A stretch of DNA of 64,000 nt, from positions 4,184,501 through 4,248,500 of the forward strand of contig NZ_JAQNDO010000001.1 in the NCBI RefSeq assembly GCF_028369105.1. The letters are read 5' to 3'. The stretch's first letter is position 1. Every line of letters starts with the position of its first letter. The position numbers were made by a program, and so were the translations under genes. Under the pieces are notes generated by a model. That model saw only the letters and a program-made list of their open reading frames with translations. It made no database searches and was not told the origin of the DNA. Origin of the DNA: Polyangium mundeleinium. Lineage in GTDB: Bacteria; Myxococcota_A; Polyangia; Polyangiales; Polyangiaceae. Positions 16,370-24,435 of this stretch are shown here, piece after piece.

Positions 16370-17806
16370 ATGAATTCGTTCAATTTCACGCAAGCCGACG
16401 GCTCGTCACGGGCCGTCGTCGGATATCGGTATGCGCCGCCCAAGGCCGCTGCGAAGCGTTACGTCGCCGGCCGTGGCAATGTCTCGCGGCTCCCCCCCAA
16501 GGTCGACCTGCGGCCTTTCATGTCACCGATCGAGGACCAGAGTGACACGAATAGCTGCGCCGCCAACGCGACGGCGGGCGCCTACGAGTACCTCGTCAAG
16601 CGCCACCTCGGCGAAGACGCCTACGACGTCAGCCGCCTCTTCATCTATTACAATGGCCGTTACGTCGACGAGCCGGAGAACATCGAGGACGAGGGCAGCT
16701 ACCTGCAATCCGTCATCGCGGGCCTCAAGGAGTACGGCGCGTGCTCGGAGGAGACCTGGGCCTTCGACCCCGAGGTCGTGAACGATGAGCCCTCGGAGGA
16801 AGCGTACGAGGAGGCCAAGCAGTTCCTCATCGAGGACACCGAGCTCGTCCCGACGGACCTCGAGGCCTGGAAAACGGCGCTCGCGGAGGGCCACCCGATC
16901 ATCTTCGGGGTCAAGCTCTTCTCCTCGTTCGACAAGCACAAGAAGGCGGGCCTCGTGCCGGTCCCGACCCCGCGCGAGACCGGGCGCGAGAGCCATGGCG
17001 GCCACGCGATGCTTTGCGTCGGTTACTCGGATCCGGACCAGGTCTTCATCGTCCGCAACTCCTGGGGGCCGGAGTGGGGCGACAAGGGGTATTGTTACAT
17101 CCCTTATCGGTACCTCATGAACGAGGACTACAACTTCGGCGATTCGTGGATCATCAAGCGCATCGACGTGCTCCCGCCCGACGAGGAGACCTGGTCCGAC
17201 GATGACGAGTCCGTGCTGGAGGACGTGGCCGGCGTCCTTGCCCAGCTCGACGAGGAAGAATACACGAGCCTCCTCGATCGAATGGGCGACGTCCCGCTCG
17301 ACGTGCGGCTCTCGCTCCTGTTCTTGCGCGCGGCGGGCGCGGACGGGGACCTCGCGGATAGCGAGATCGAGGCCACGGCCGAGCACATCCTGCCCGTGCT
17401 GGAGCAGCTCGGCTCGCGGCAAAGCGCGGAGAAAGTGCTCCGCAATGCGCTGCGCCGCCTCGACGACGAGCGGCTCGTCGAGGAGACCGTCGAGATCCTC
17501 GGCGAGGTGTTCTCGCAGGAAGTGCTCGCCTCGATTGCGTCCGAGCTCCAGGAAATCGTCGGCTCGGACGACGACGTCTCCGAGGAGGAGCAGGCCTTCG
17601 TCGATTCCGTCGTCGAGCACTGGCAGATCGAGCCCGCGGAGGACGAGGGCGACGAGGACGAAGAAGAGGAAGAAGAGGACGAGGACGAGGACGAGGAAGG
17701 CGACGAGGACGAAGAGGAAGAAGAGGACGAGGGCGACGAGGACGAAGAAGAGGAAGACGACGAAGAGGAAGAGGAAGACGACGAAGAGGAAGAGGAAGAC
17801 GAGTAG
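16370..17806 (+). CDS. C1A (papain-like) peptidase with TerB-like domain and polyacidic tail
   Basis: A 478-residue cysteine peptidase without a signal peptide. The papain-type site is complete: Gln57 of the oxyanion hole, nucleophile Cys63 (Asn-Ser-Cys-Ala-Ala-Asn), His212 in Gly-His-Ala-Met-Leu-Cys-Val-Gly-Tyr, and Asn230 in Arg-Asn-Ser-Trp-Gly. The mature domain begins near Pro-Pro-Lys-Val-Asp-Leu-Arg (residues 42-48) after a short N-terminal segment, much shorter than a normal propeptide. Residues about 275-425 are helical and resemble TerB/DjlA-like modules (an acidic Ala-Asp-Gly-Asp-Leu-Ala-Asp-Ser-Glu loop). The last 50 residues are almost all Glu and Asp, encoded by GAN repeats. The substrate is unknown. 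The acidic tail could work as an inhibitor, or as a metal or substrate tether. Confidence 0.85.
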   Translation: MNSFNFTQADGSSRAVVGYRYAPPKAAAKRYVAGRGNVSRLPPKVDLRPFMSPIEDQSDTNSCAANATAGAYEYLVKRHLGEDAYDVSRLFIYYNGRYVDEPENIEDEGSYLQSVIAGLKEYGACSEETWAFDPEVVNDEPSEEAYEEAKQFLIEDTELVPTDLEAWKTALAEGHPIIFGVKLFSSFDKHKKAGLVPVPTPRETGRESHGGHAMLCVGYSDPDQVFIVRNSWGPEWGDKGYCYIPYRYLMNEDYNFGDSWIIKRIDVLPPDEETWSDDDESVLEDVAGVLAQLDEEEYTSLLDRMGDVPLDVRLSLLFLRAAGADGDLADSEIEATAEHILPVLEQLGSRQSAEKVLRNALRRLDDERLVEETVEILGEVFSQEVLASIASELQEIVGSDDDVSEEEQAFVDSVVEHWQIEPAEDEGDEDEEEEEEDEDEDEEGDEDEEEEEDEGDEDEEEEDDEEEEEDDEEEEEDE

Positions 17807-17828
17807 TCACTTCCGAACCGTGCTCCGC

Positions 17829-17853
17829 AAAAGTGAACGCCTCGTTCACTTTT
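17829..17853. promoter_or_regulatory. Palindromic operator 1 of the TetR gene
   Basis: A perfect inverted repeat with 11-base arms, AAAAGTGAACG-CCT-CGTTCACTTTT, lies 61 bases before the TetR gene start. It shares the AAGTGAAC/GTTCACTT core with a second palindrome 19 bases further on. This is the usual form of a TetR-family operator. Because it lies only 23 bases after the peptidase stop codon, it may also overlap that gene's terminator region. Confidence 0.75.
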
Positions 17854-17871
17854 CGCCTGCCCATCCTTGAC

Positions 17872-17910
17872 GTCTCTCTAAAGTGAACGTACGGTTCACT
17901 TTAGAGAGAC
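17872..17910. promoter_or_regulatory. Palindromic operator 2 overlapping the TetR ribosome-binding region
   Basis: A perfect 39-base inverted repeat with 17-base arms (TCTCTAAAGTGAAC and its complement, around a GTACG centre) ends three bases before the TetR GTG start. The core matches operator 1. The outer parts of the arms extend the symmetry and cover the only purine-rich ribosome-binding stretch (GAGAGAC), so the region could control both transcription and, through a hairpin in the mRNA, translation. Confidence 0.75.
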
Positions 17911-17913
17911 GAC

Positions 17914-18534
17914 GTGGCAAGACAGCTCAACGAACAGGTGCGCGAGCGGGTGTTTCGCGCGGCCGAGGAGGTGTTTGCTCAGGCCGGGTACCAGGGCGCG
18001 ACGATGGCGGCCATCGCCACACGCGCCGGGGTCTCGACGGGCAACATCTATCGGTATTTCGAGCACAAGGACGCGCTGTTCTACGCGGTGCTCCCGGACG
18101 AATTCGTGGCGCAATTCCTCCGGCTCACGCGCAGGCGCGTGCAAGCGCTCGTGCGCGCGCCCGCGCCCACGGAGCTCGACGCGGGCGCGGAGGAGCGCGG
18201 CGAGGAGCTGCTCCGTTTCTGGATCGAGCATCGCTTCAAGGTCATCACGCTCCTCGATCGGGCCCAGGGATCACGGCACGAGGGGTTCGCCGAGGCGTTC
18301 GTGCGGGAGCTCATGCGCCCCTCGCTCGCCAAGCTCCGCAAAGACGCGCCGCAGAGGCGCGTGAGCCCCATCGCGCGTTTCGTGCTCCAGAGCATCTTCC
18401 GCAACACGGTCCGCACGATCGTGTCGATCCTCGAATCCCACGACGACGAGGCGCAGATCCGCAGGGCCTTTCAAGGGTTCTGGAGTTATCAGCTTGCCGG
18501 CCTGTCCGGCTTTGCCAAATGGGTGCAATCATGA
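17914..18534 (+). CDS. TetR-family transcriptional regulator
   Basis: A 206-residue repressor. The N-terminal helix-turn-helix (residues about 10-56) is canonical: Val-Phe-Arg-Ala-Ala-Glu-Glu-Val-Phe, then Ala-Thr-Met-Ala-Ala-Ile-Ala, then Ser-Thr-Gly-Asn-Ile-Tyr-Arg-Tyr-Phe. The C-terminal ligand domain is helical and resembles the TetR_C group with a His-Arg-Phe-Lys-Val-Ile-Thr-Leu segment. The start is GTG, directly after a 39-base palindrome, so autorepression is very likely. The stop overlaps the amidase start (ATGA), placing amidase and probably the dioxygenase under the same control. The inducer is unknown. Confidence 0.92.
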   Translation: MARQLNEQVRERVFRAAEEVFAQAGYQGATMAAIATRAGVSTGNIYRYFEHKDALFYAVLPDEFVAQFLRLTRRRVQALVRAPAPTELDAGAEERGEELLRFWIEHRFKVITLLDRAQGSRHEGFAEAFVRELMRPSLAKLRKDAPQRRVSPIARFVLQSIFRNTVRTIVSILESHDDEAQIRRAFQGFWSYQLAGLSGFAKWVQS

Positions 18535-19955
18535 GCCAAGATCTATGGGAGCTCGACGCGGTCGGGCAGGCGGCCCTCGTGCAATCCGGCGAGGTGAGCG
18601 CGCTCGATCTCGTGGACGCGGCCATCGCGCGTATCGAAAAGCTCGAACCCGTGGTCCATGCGATTGCGAGCGTGGACTTCGACGCGGCCCGGCAGAAGGC
18701 CCGATCGCGGCCGACCGGGCCGCTCGGCGGCGTGCCGTTCCTCGTCAAGGACCTGCTCGCGTATCCCGGGCACAAGCTCACGATGGGCTCGCGGCTCTTC
18801 CGCGAGCACGTCGCGCCGGCCGGATCACCTTATACCGAGCGGTTCGACGCCGCGGGGCTCGTCACGCTCGGAAAAACCACGACGAGCGAGTTTGGTCTTC
18901 TCGGCAGCACAGAGACGCTTCTCGCCGGGATCACCCGCAATCCGTGGGATCTCGCGAAATCGGCGACGGGCTCGTCCGGCGGCGCCGCGGCCGCAGTCGC
19001 GAGCGGGATGGTTCCGATGGCGCACGCGAGCGACGGCGGAGGATCGATCCGCATCCCCGCGTCCGCGTGTGGCCTCTTCGGCTTCAAGCCGGGGCGCCGG
19101 CGGTGTGTGTCGACGGGATACGTCGATGCCTTCGAGCTCCTCATCGAGCATTGCGTGAGCCGGAGCGTGCGCGACAGCGCGCTCTTGTTGTCGCTGACGG
19201 AGGATTCGAGCGCAAAACCCGCGGTTGGATACGTGGATCGCCCGCTCGATCGAAGCTTGCGTATCGGCGTGTACACGACGACGCTCCTCGGCCGGGCGCC
19301 CGATCCCGACGTGATGCGTTCGCTTTCGCAGACGATGCGGCTCTGCGCCGACCTCGGGCACGAGGTGGTGGAAGCGCCGCCGCCGCCCGTCGAGGGCGCG
19401 CCGCTCTCCGACGCGTTTTTCACGCTGGCCGGCAGCGGAATCCACGACCTCGCCCGCACCATGGAGGGCATGCTCGGTCGACCCCTCGGCGAGGACGATC
19501 TCGAGCCCTTCACCCTCGCGCTGATCCACCATGTTCGTAGTTTGCCCGAGGGCGCCCGGGCGCGCGCGGAGGCCGCGTTTGCCCACGCGTCCGCGCGAAT
19601 GCTCGCCTACATGGCGAGCTACGACGTCCTCTTGTGCCCGACCCTCCCCGTGGCGCCGTACGACCTCGGCACGCTCGCGCCGGGGCTCGATCGCGAGCTC
19701 CTCCTGCGCCGCACGGAGGTGCTCGCGGGGTACACGCCCATCTACAGCATCGCGGGTGTGCCGGCCATGTCCGTGCCGCTCGGCTCCTCGGAATCGGGTT
19801 TGCCGCTCGGCAGCCATTTCGCAGCGAAGCTCGGCCAGGAGGCGACCCTGCTCGGCCTCGCCTATCAGCTCGAAGAGGCCGCCCCGTGGCGGCATCGCTG
19901 GCCTGCCGTGACGCGCGCTGCGCGGGAGGGGAGCGCGTCACCCGGGCCGTGCTAG
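18531..19955 (+). CDS. Amidase-signature family hydrolase
   Basis: A 474-residue amidase-signature enzyme that hydrolyses a carboxylic amide with a Ser-cisSer-Lys triad: Lys73 in Leu-Val-Lys-Asp, cis-Ser149 in Thr-Gly-Ser-Ser-Gly-Gly, and nucleophile Ser172 in Asp-Gly-Gly-Gly-Ser-Ile-Arg-Ile-Pro-Ala. Length and motif spacing match full-length members. No signal peptide is seen. The substrate is unknown; members include 6-aminohexanoate-cyclic-dimer hydrolases and other xenobiotic amidases, and the sequence alone does not choose between them. The ATG overlaps the TetR stop, so the enzyme is translationally coupled to its probable repressor. A dioxygenase gene follows after 10 bases. Confidence 0.92.
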   Translation: MSQDLWELDAVGQAALVQSGEVSALDLVDAAIARIEKLEPVVHAIASVDFDAARQKARSRPTGPLGGVPFLVKDLLAYPGHKLTMGSRLFREHVAPAGSPYTERFDAAGLVTLGKTTTSEFGLLGSTETLLAGITRNPWDLAKSATGSSGGAAAAVASGMVPMAHASDGGGSIRIPASACGLFGFKPGRRRCVSTGYVDAFELLIEHCVSRSVRDSALLLSLTEDSSAKPAVGYVDRPLDRSLRIGVYTTTLLGRAPDPDVMRSLSQTMRLCADLGHEVVEAPPPPVEGAPLSDAFFTLAGSGIHDLARTMEGMLGRPLGEDDLEPFTLALIHHVRSLPEGARARAEAAFAHASARMLAYMASYDVLLCPTLPVAPYDLGTLAPGLDRELLLRRTEVLAGYTPIYSIAGVPAMSVPLGSSESGLPLGSHFAAKLGQEATLLGLAYQLEEAAPWRHRWPAVTRAAREGSASPGPC

Positions 19956-19965
19956 GGTTGCGCCC

Positions 19966-20724
19966 ATGCCGCCTGCCGAGTTCGAACCGCCGATCACCGC
20001 GCCTTCCGACATCGTGGAAGTGGTGCGCCGGCAGGGGTTCGCCGTCGCGAGCTCGTCCTTTCTTCACGGCCTCGCCGGCGCGTCGCGCGTTGACTTCCCC
20101 GCGCTCGCCGCGGAATGGGACGACATGCCGCTCGACCCGTACCTCAAGGACGGCGGGCGCTACCGGCGGCGCCGGCATGCCTCGTTTCTCGTCGACGAAA
20201 CCTCCTGCCAGATCGTCCCGCACCGCGCGCACTTTCAGCCCCTGCAATACAATGCGCTCCACGGCGGCATGGAGCGCTGGTTCGAGCCGATGCGGCGACC
20301 CTTGATCGAGCAGCCGTTCTGGTCGACCTTGCTCACGGGGCTCGGGCGGGTCTGCTCCGACATCGCTCGCCCGGCGCCCTGGTACGTCGAGGCACACCAG
20401 TTTCGCATCGACACGAGCGAGGGAATCGGGCGGCCCACGCCGGAGGGGGCGCATCGCGACGGCGTCGACTTCGTCGTGTTGTTCCTGATCGCGCGCCAGG
20501 GGATTCGCGGCGGCGAGACCCGCGTCTTCGACGCGCGTGGCCCGCAGGGGATCCGCTTCACGCTCACCGAGCCCTGGTCGTTCCTCTTGCTCGACGACGA
20601 ACGCGTGATCCACGAGTCCACGCCGATCCAGCCGCTCCTCGGCGGAGAATCGGGGGCGCTGCCGTACGGACATCGTGATACGTTGGTCCTCACGTACCGC
20701 AGAAATGGGTTTCAGGACCGGTGA
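19966..20724 (+). CDS. 2OG-Fe(II) dioxygenase, BsmA/IDO-like
   Basis: A 252-residue protein matching the 2OG-Fe dioxygenase family that includes BsmA and the L-isoleucine 4-hydroxylase IDO, which hydroxylate free amino acids using 2-oxoglutarate and O2. Iron ligands are His163 and Asp165 (Gly-Ala-His-Arg-Asp-Gly) and His216 (Arg-Val-Ile-His-Glu-Ser-Thr). Arg237-Asp-Thr near the C-terminus fits the 2-oxoglutarate-binding position. The Val-Asp-Phe-Val-Val-Leu-Phe-Leu-Ile strand and Gly-Gly-Glu-Thr motif are also family-like. It follows the amidase by 10 bases and likely belongs to the TetR-controlled operon. An amidase releasing an amino acid that is then hydroxylated is a plausible but unproven link. 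Confidence 0.85.
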   Translation: MPPAEFEPPITAPSDIVEVVRRQGFAVASSSFLHGLAGASRVDFPALAAEWDDMPLDPYLKDGGRYRRRRHASFLVDETSCQIVPHRAHFQPLQYNALHGGMERWFEPMRRPLIEQPFWSTLLTGLGRVCSDIARPAPWYVEAHQFRIDTSEGIGRPTPEGAHRDGVDFVVLFLIARQGIRGGETRVFDARGPQGIRFTLTEPWSFLLLDDERVIHESTPIQPLLGGESGALPYGHRDTLVLTYRRNGFQDR

Positions 20725-20772
20725 ACCCGCGCGCCTCTTGACAGCGCCGCCGTATTCGATTCTCTTGGGTTC

Positions 20773-21777
20773 ATGGGCGCGGGACACGCAACGGGAGATC
20801 TACCGGCGGCTTATGCGCTGCACCTGGTCGATCTCGCGGCGCGGTGGGGCGTCGCGCCCGACGCGCTGCTCTCCGGGCTCGGGCTCACGCGTGAATCCCT
20901 GACGAACCCGGCGGCTCGGATTTCCCTGGAGACCACGGGCACGCTCGTCAAGCGGGCGATGAAGCTCACCGGGGAGCCGGGGCTCGCGTTTTTCATGGGC
21001 CTCCAGATGCGCCTCTCGTCACACGGGTATCTCGGCTTCGCCGCCATGACGGCCGGGACGATCCGCCAGGCGATCGAGCTTGCCATTCGTTTCGTGCCGA
21101 CGCGGACGACGGCGCTCGCGTTTCACCTGCACGTCGAGGGGGAGACGGCGTCCCTCGTCTTCGAGGAGCGCGCCCCCCTCGGCGAGGCGCGGGAGTTCAT
21201 CCTCGGCGCGCTCATGATGGGCATTGCCCGGATCGCCCGGGACATCACGAAAAAGGAGCTCGTGGGGGACGCGGATCTCGCGTTCGAGGCGCCGCCCCAT
21301 TTCGAGCGGTTCGCGCACCTCGCGCCGGGCAAGGTTCGTTTTGGGCAGCCCTCGAACCGCATCATCTTCGCCTCCTCGGTCCTCGATTTGCCCCTCGACA
21401 TGGCCGATCCCGTGGCGATGCAGCTCGCGCGCGAGCAATGCGAGCGGGAAATGCAGGCCCTCGGCCAGGACGATCGGACGGCGGCCAAGGTCCGCGAGCT
21501 CTTGCCGCTGCCGGAAGGTTATCGCTCGCTCGAAGAGATCGCGCAGCACCTCGGCGTCTCGCCGCGCACGCTGAAGCGGCGCCTCGCGGATGCGGACACC
21601 TCCTATTCCGACATCCTCGACGAGCTCCGGCAGGAGCGCGCCATGCTCCTCCTCCGGGACGAGAGCCTCTCGCGCGAGCAAATCGCCGAGCGGCTCGGCT
21701 ACTCCGACGCCGCGAACTTCGCGCGCGCCTTTCGGCGCTGGACCGGCCGAACCCCCGGCATGCTCCGCAAACCCTGA
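20773..21777 (+). CDS. AraC-family regulator with OruR/ArgR-type N-terminal domain
   Basis: A 334-residue regulator. Residues about 15-220 form the ligand domain of the arabinose-binding-like type found in OruR/PchR-like AraC proteins (Phe-Phe-Met-Gly-Leu-Gln-Met-Arg-Leu-Ser-Ser-His-Gly-Tyr-Leu-Gly). The C-terminus has two helix-turn-helix units: Ser-Leu-Glu-Glu-Ile-Ala-Gln-His-Leu-Gly-Val-Ser, and Ile-Ala-Glu-Arg-Leu-Gly-Tyr-Ser-Asp-Ala-Ala-Asn-Phe-Ala-Arg-Ala-Phe-Arg-Arg. The last is a textbook AraC signature. It lies 48 bases after the dioxygenase and ends four bases before the convergent metal-dependent hydrolase gene. The target is unknown. Confidence 0.9.
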   Translation: MGAGHATGDLPAAYALHLVDLAARWGVAPDALLSGLGLTRESLTNPAARISLETTGTLVKRAMKLTGEPGLAFFMGLQMRLSSHGYLGFAAMTAGTIRQAIELAIRFVPTRTTALAFHLHVEGETASLVFEERAPLGEAREFILGALMMGIARIARDITKKELVGDADLAFEAPPHFERFAHLAPGKVRFGQPSNRIIFASSVLDLPLDMADPVAMQLAREQCEREMQALGQDDRTAAKVRELLPLPEGYRSLEEIAQHLGVSPRTLKRRLADADTSYSDILDELRQERAMLLLRDESLSREQIAERLGYSDAANFARAFRRWTGRTPGMLRKP

Positions 21778-21781
21778 CCTT

Positions 21782-22600
21782 TTACGGCGACGCCGCGGCT
21801 CGATACGAGGCCTTCCACTGTTCGAGCTCGTCCCTGTTGTCCATGTCCCAGGGATGGAAGCCGGGCCGGTAATAATCGAGGTAGTGCAGGAAGAGCTTGA
21901 ACATGCCACCCGGGCGGAAGAAGAGGAAGTCGACGAGCGAGATCCATTCCCGCGCCGAGAAGAGAATCCCGTTTTCGTGCATGAGCCGCGCCTGGTGCTC
22001 GAGCACCTTCCCCCAGAAGATCAGGGTCGTCGGGAGCATCAGCGCGCATCGCTCGAAGGCATGACCGCCTGACGCGAGGTAGACGTCGAACGCGACGGCC
22101 TTGTGCTCGTTCTCCTCGGCGGCGTGCCAGCGCCAGAGCGCGGCCATCTCCGGGTGCGCTCCTTCGAGCAGCCGCGGATCCCCCAGGATGAAATGCCCCA
22201 TCAGCGCGGTGAAATGCTCCAGGTTGCACGTCACGGCGAGGCGCCAGCGCGGGGGCAAAAACTTCGTCGCGCGGCGGAGGATACGCTCGACCCGCTTCTC
22301 CATCGCGTCGATCGGATACCCCTCCTTGCGCAGCATCTCGTTGTACCGGTCGTGCTCGCGGCCGTGAATGCCCTCCTGCGTGACGAAGGCTCTCACCTCC
22401 GCGAGCAGCTTCGGGTCTTGCACCCTGTCCCGATGGGCCTTCACGGCCGCGATGAAGAATCGCTCGCCCGCCGGGAAGAAGATGGAGAGGTTGTCGAAGA
22501 AGAGGGTGACGGCCCGCCGCCCTCCGTGCCAATAACGCGGGATCCGCTCGTCGGTCTCGAACCGGAGGTTTCGAACCTCGATCGTCGGGGAAACGGACAT
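21782..22600 (-). CDS. Metal-dependent hydrolase (PF10118/COG3687 type)
   Basis: A 272-residue protein matching the predicted metal-dependent hydrolases of COG3687. The opening Val-Arg-Asn-Leu-Arg-Phe and Phe-Phe-Pro-Ala-Gly-Glu-Arg-Phe-Phe segments are family marks. A ferritin-like helical core carries metal-ligand-type residues: Glu and His in Gln-Glu-Gly-Ile-His-Gly-Arg-Glu-His, Glu-His-Phe-Thr-Ala, and Trp-His-Ala-Ala-Glu-Glu-Asn-Glu-His-Lys. These fit a di-iron or similar two-metal site. Its substrate is not established. Start at 22600, with a gap to the divergent MYXO-CTERM gene in which I see nothing beyond a promoter-sized region. Confidence 0.82.
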   Translation of the reverse strand: MSVSPTIEVRNLRFETDERIPRYWHGGRRAVTLFFDNLSIFFPAGERFFIAAVKAHRDRVQDPKLLAEVRAFVTQEGIHGREHDRYNEMLRKEGYPIDAMEKRVERILRRATKFLPPRWRLAVTCNLEHFTALMGHFILGDPRLLEGAHPEMAALWRWHAAEENEHKAVAFDVYLASGGHAFERCALMLPTTLIFWGKVLEHQARLMHENGILFSAREWISLVDFLFFRPGGMFKLFLHYLDYYRPGFHPWDMDNRDELEQWKASYRAAASP

Positions 22601-22793
22601 CGCTCACCTCGTGCGGGGACATGCGGATCGTGACACGACGCGCCAAGCCTCGGCAGGTTCGCTCGTGCCAGATCCGTGTCATCTGGGGCCAGGGCGCCCC
22701 GGCCCGCGATGACCGGCCTCCTGCGATGCGGATCACGAGGGTGAGGCGCGGCGCGGGTGTTCCGTGCTACGGTCGCCCGCACGGAGGTCTTCC

Positions 22794-23300
22794 ATGAAAT
22801 TGCTTGCTTTTGCCATTCCCTTCGCCGTTGCCCTCGCCCTCGCCCCGCGCGCCGCGCATGCCGGATGCCCGCAGGCGGCAGAAGACGGGTGCAACGCCGT
22901 CATCAAGATCGAGGCCGTCCTCGAGGGCGCGCCCGCCTGCGCGCGTGTCGACCGGGTCGAGCCCGAGAACGGCTGCGTTTGTCACGGCACGGTCACCGTC
23001 GTGAACGATTGCACCTACGACATCGTGACCACGGATTTTGCGTTCGGCAGCGACGATGCCCTGCTCCTCCCCGGCGAGACGGGTTTCCTCGACGTCGAGG
23101 GCAAGGAGCCCGGCGTCCACCACGAGGAGCTCAACCTCCAGGGCCAAGGGCAGCTCTTCAAGCTCATGCTCGATTACACCGTCGAGCGCCGCGTGCTCGA
23201 GACCGGTTGCAGCGTGTCCGGCGCCGATCGGCCGGGCCTCGGGGCCGTGGGCCTGGGCCTCGCCGCGCTTCTCTTTGCCCGCCGCCGCCGGGGTCGTTGA
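22794..23300 (+). CDS. Small secreted MYXO-CTERM protein
   Basis: A 168-residue exported protein. A signal peptide ends Ala-Ala-His-Ala (cleavage near residue 23). The mature part has six or more cysteines in pairs (Gly-Cys-Pro, Asp-Gly-Cys, Pro-Ala-Cys, Gly-Cys-Val-Cys, Asp-Cys-Thr), consistent with disulfides. The C-terminus is a MYXO-CTERM-type sorting tail: Thr-Gly-Cys, short linker, Gly/Leu-rich helix and Arg-Arg-Arg-Arg-Gly-Arg. Such tails are thought to be processed and attached at the myxobacterial surface. GGAGG lies about 7 bases before the ATG. It is followed after 12 bases by a lipoprotein gene and may be co-transcribed with it. Confidence 0.82.
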   Translation: MKLLAFAIPFAVALALAPRAAHAGCPQAAEDGCNAVIKIEAVLEGAPACARVDRVEPENGCVCHGTVTVVNDCTYDIVTTDFAFGSDDALLLPGETGFLDVEGKEPGVHHEELNLQGQGQLFKLMLDYTVERRVLETGCSVSGADRPGLGAVGLGLAALLFARRRRGR

Positions 23301-23312
23301 GAGGATCGAACC

Positions 23313-24365
23313 ATGCGAATCGAAGCGCGTGTGTTCACGAGCACGTGGTTGCTCGTCGCCGCGGTCGCCGTCGCCGGGTGCTCCGGCGGCGGCGGCGGCG
23401 GAGCGGGAGCGGGCGGCGCCGGTGGAATGGGCGGCGCCGGTGGAATGGGCGGCGCCGGTGGAATGGGCGGCGCCGGTGGAATGGGCGGCGCGGGCGGCGG
23501 GGATCCCGGGCCTGACGTCGATACGACGGACCCGCAGCTCTACCAGGTCTCCTTCAAGGCCGACCAGGCGGATCCGGCGGCGACGCAGGCCCTCGGCACG
23601 CAGGTCGCGTTCCTCGACACGCGGGTCGCGCCGCGCGGAGAGCTCGTCGTGTATCTGCACGGCGCGGGCGCGCCTTCCACGTGTGGATCGAATGCCCATG
23701 GCGAGGTGCTCGCCGGCCTCGGCTTCCACGTGCTCGGCCCCTGCTACCTCAGCGATTACGGCGTGGGCAACTGCGGCGACGACATCGAGGGATGCCGCCT
23801 CGAAGCCTTCGACGGCACCGATCACCACGCGTTCGTCGACATCCCCCCGCCGAACAGCCTGGAGACGCGCATCGTCAAGGGGCTCGCCCATCTCGCCGCG
23901 CAAAACCCGGCGGGCGACTGGACCTACTTCGTCGACGGCGACAAGCCCCGCTGGGACAAGATCGTCATCTCGGGCATCTCGCACGGCGCGAGCACGTCGG
24001 CGGTCATCGGAAAACACCGGCTCGTCCGCCGCGTGGTCAGCCTCTCCGGGCCCCTCGACAGCAATCAGGCCTGGCTGAAGGCGCCTTCGCTCACGCCCCT
24101 CGATCGGTTCTACGCCCTCACCCACACGGCCGATTCGCAGCACGCGGGGCACCTGAAATCGTTCGAGGATCTCGGCCTGCCCGGCATGCCGACGTCCGTC
24201 GACGGCGCCATGCCGCCTTATGGAGACAGCCATCGCCTCCTCTCGTCCGCGGACACGAGCGACGGCCACGTCTCCACGCAGGCCGGGGGCCCGTCGCCGA
24301 AGGACGCGAACGGGGGCTACGTGTTCCTGCCCGTCTGGACCTATCTCTATACCGGAACTCCCTGA
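23313..24365 (+). CDS. BPSS1187-like alpha/beta-hydrolase lipoprotein
   Basis: A 350-residue lipoprotein with lipobox Val-Ala-Gly-Cys (Cys23), followed by a Gly/Met repeat linker to about residue 62. The rest resembles BPSS1187-family alpha/beta hydrolases: Val-Val-Tyr-Leu-His-Gly-Ala-Gly (oxyanion region) and Ile-Val-Ile-Ser-Gly-Ile-Ser-His-Gly-Ala (nucleophile elbow Gly-x-Ser-x-Gly, Ser as nucleophile). A late Asp/His pair is plausible in the C-terminal region (Ser-Asp-Gly-His-Val). Cysteine pairs suggest an extracytoplasmic location, anchored in the outer membrane. Substrate unknown. It follows the MYXO-CTERM gene closely. Confidence 0.8.
   Translation: MRIEARVFTSTWLLVAAVAVAGCSGGGGGGAGAGGAGGMGGAGGMGGAGGMGGAGGMGGAGGGDPGPDVDTTDPQLYQVSFKADQADPAATQALGTQVAFLDTRVAPRGELVVYLHGAGAPSTCGSNAHGEVLAGLGFHVLGPCYLSDYGVGNCGDDIEGCRLEAFDGTDHHAFVDIPPPNSLETRIVKGLAHLAAQNPAGDWTYFVDGDKPRWDKIVISGISHGASTSAVIGKHRLVRRVVSLSGPLDSNQAWLKAPSLTPLDRFYALTHTADSQHAGHLKSFEDLGLPGMPTSVDGAMPPYGDSHRLLSSADTSDGHVSTQAGGPSPKDANGGYVFLPVWTYLYTGTP
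23412..23483 (+). repeat. Four perfect 18-bp repeats in the lipoprotein linker
   Basis: Four exact tandem copies of an 18-base unit (GGCGGCGCCGGTGGAATG) encode Gly-Gly-Ala-Gly-Gly-Met four times in the linker after the lipid anchor. Exact identity, including third positions, indicates recent slippage or unequal exchange. Copy number probably varies between strains and would change the distance of the hydrolase from the membrane. Confidence 0.9.
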
Positions 24366-24435
24366 GCGGGAGCCCTCGCCCGCGGAGCGATCCCCCCTCG
24401 CGGCGCCCGGGAGCGGGCTTTATACGCTCCTCATC

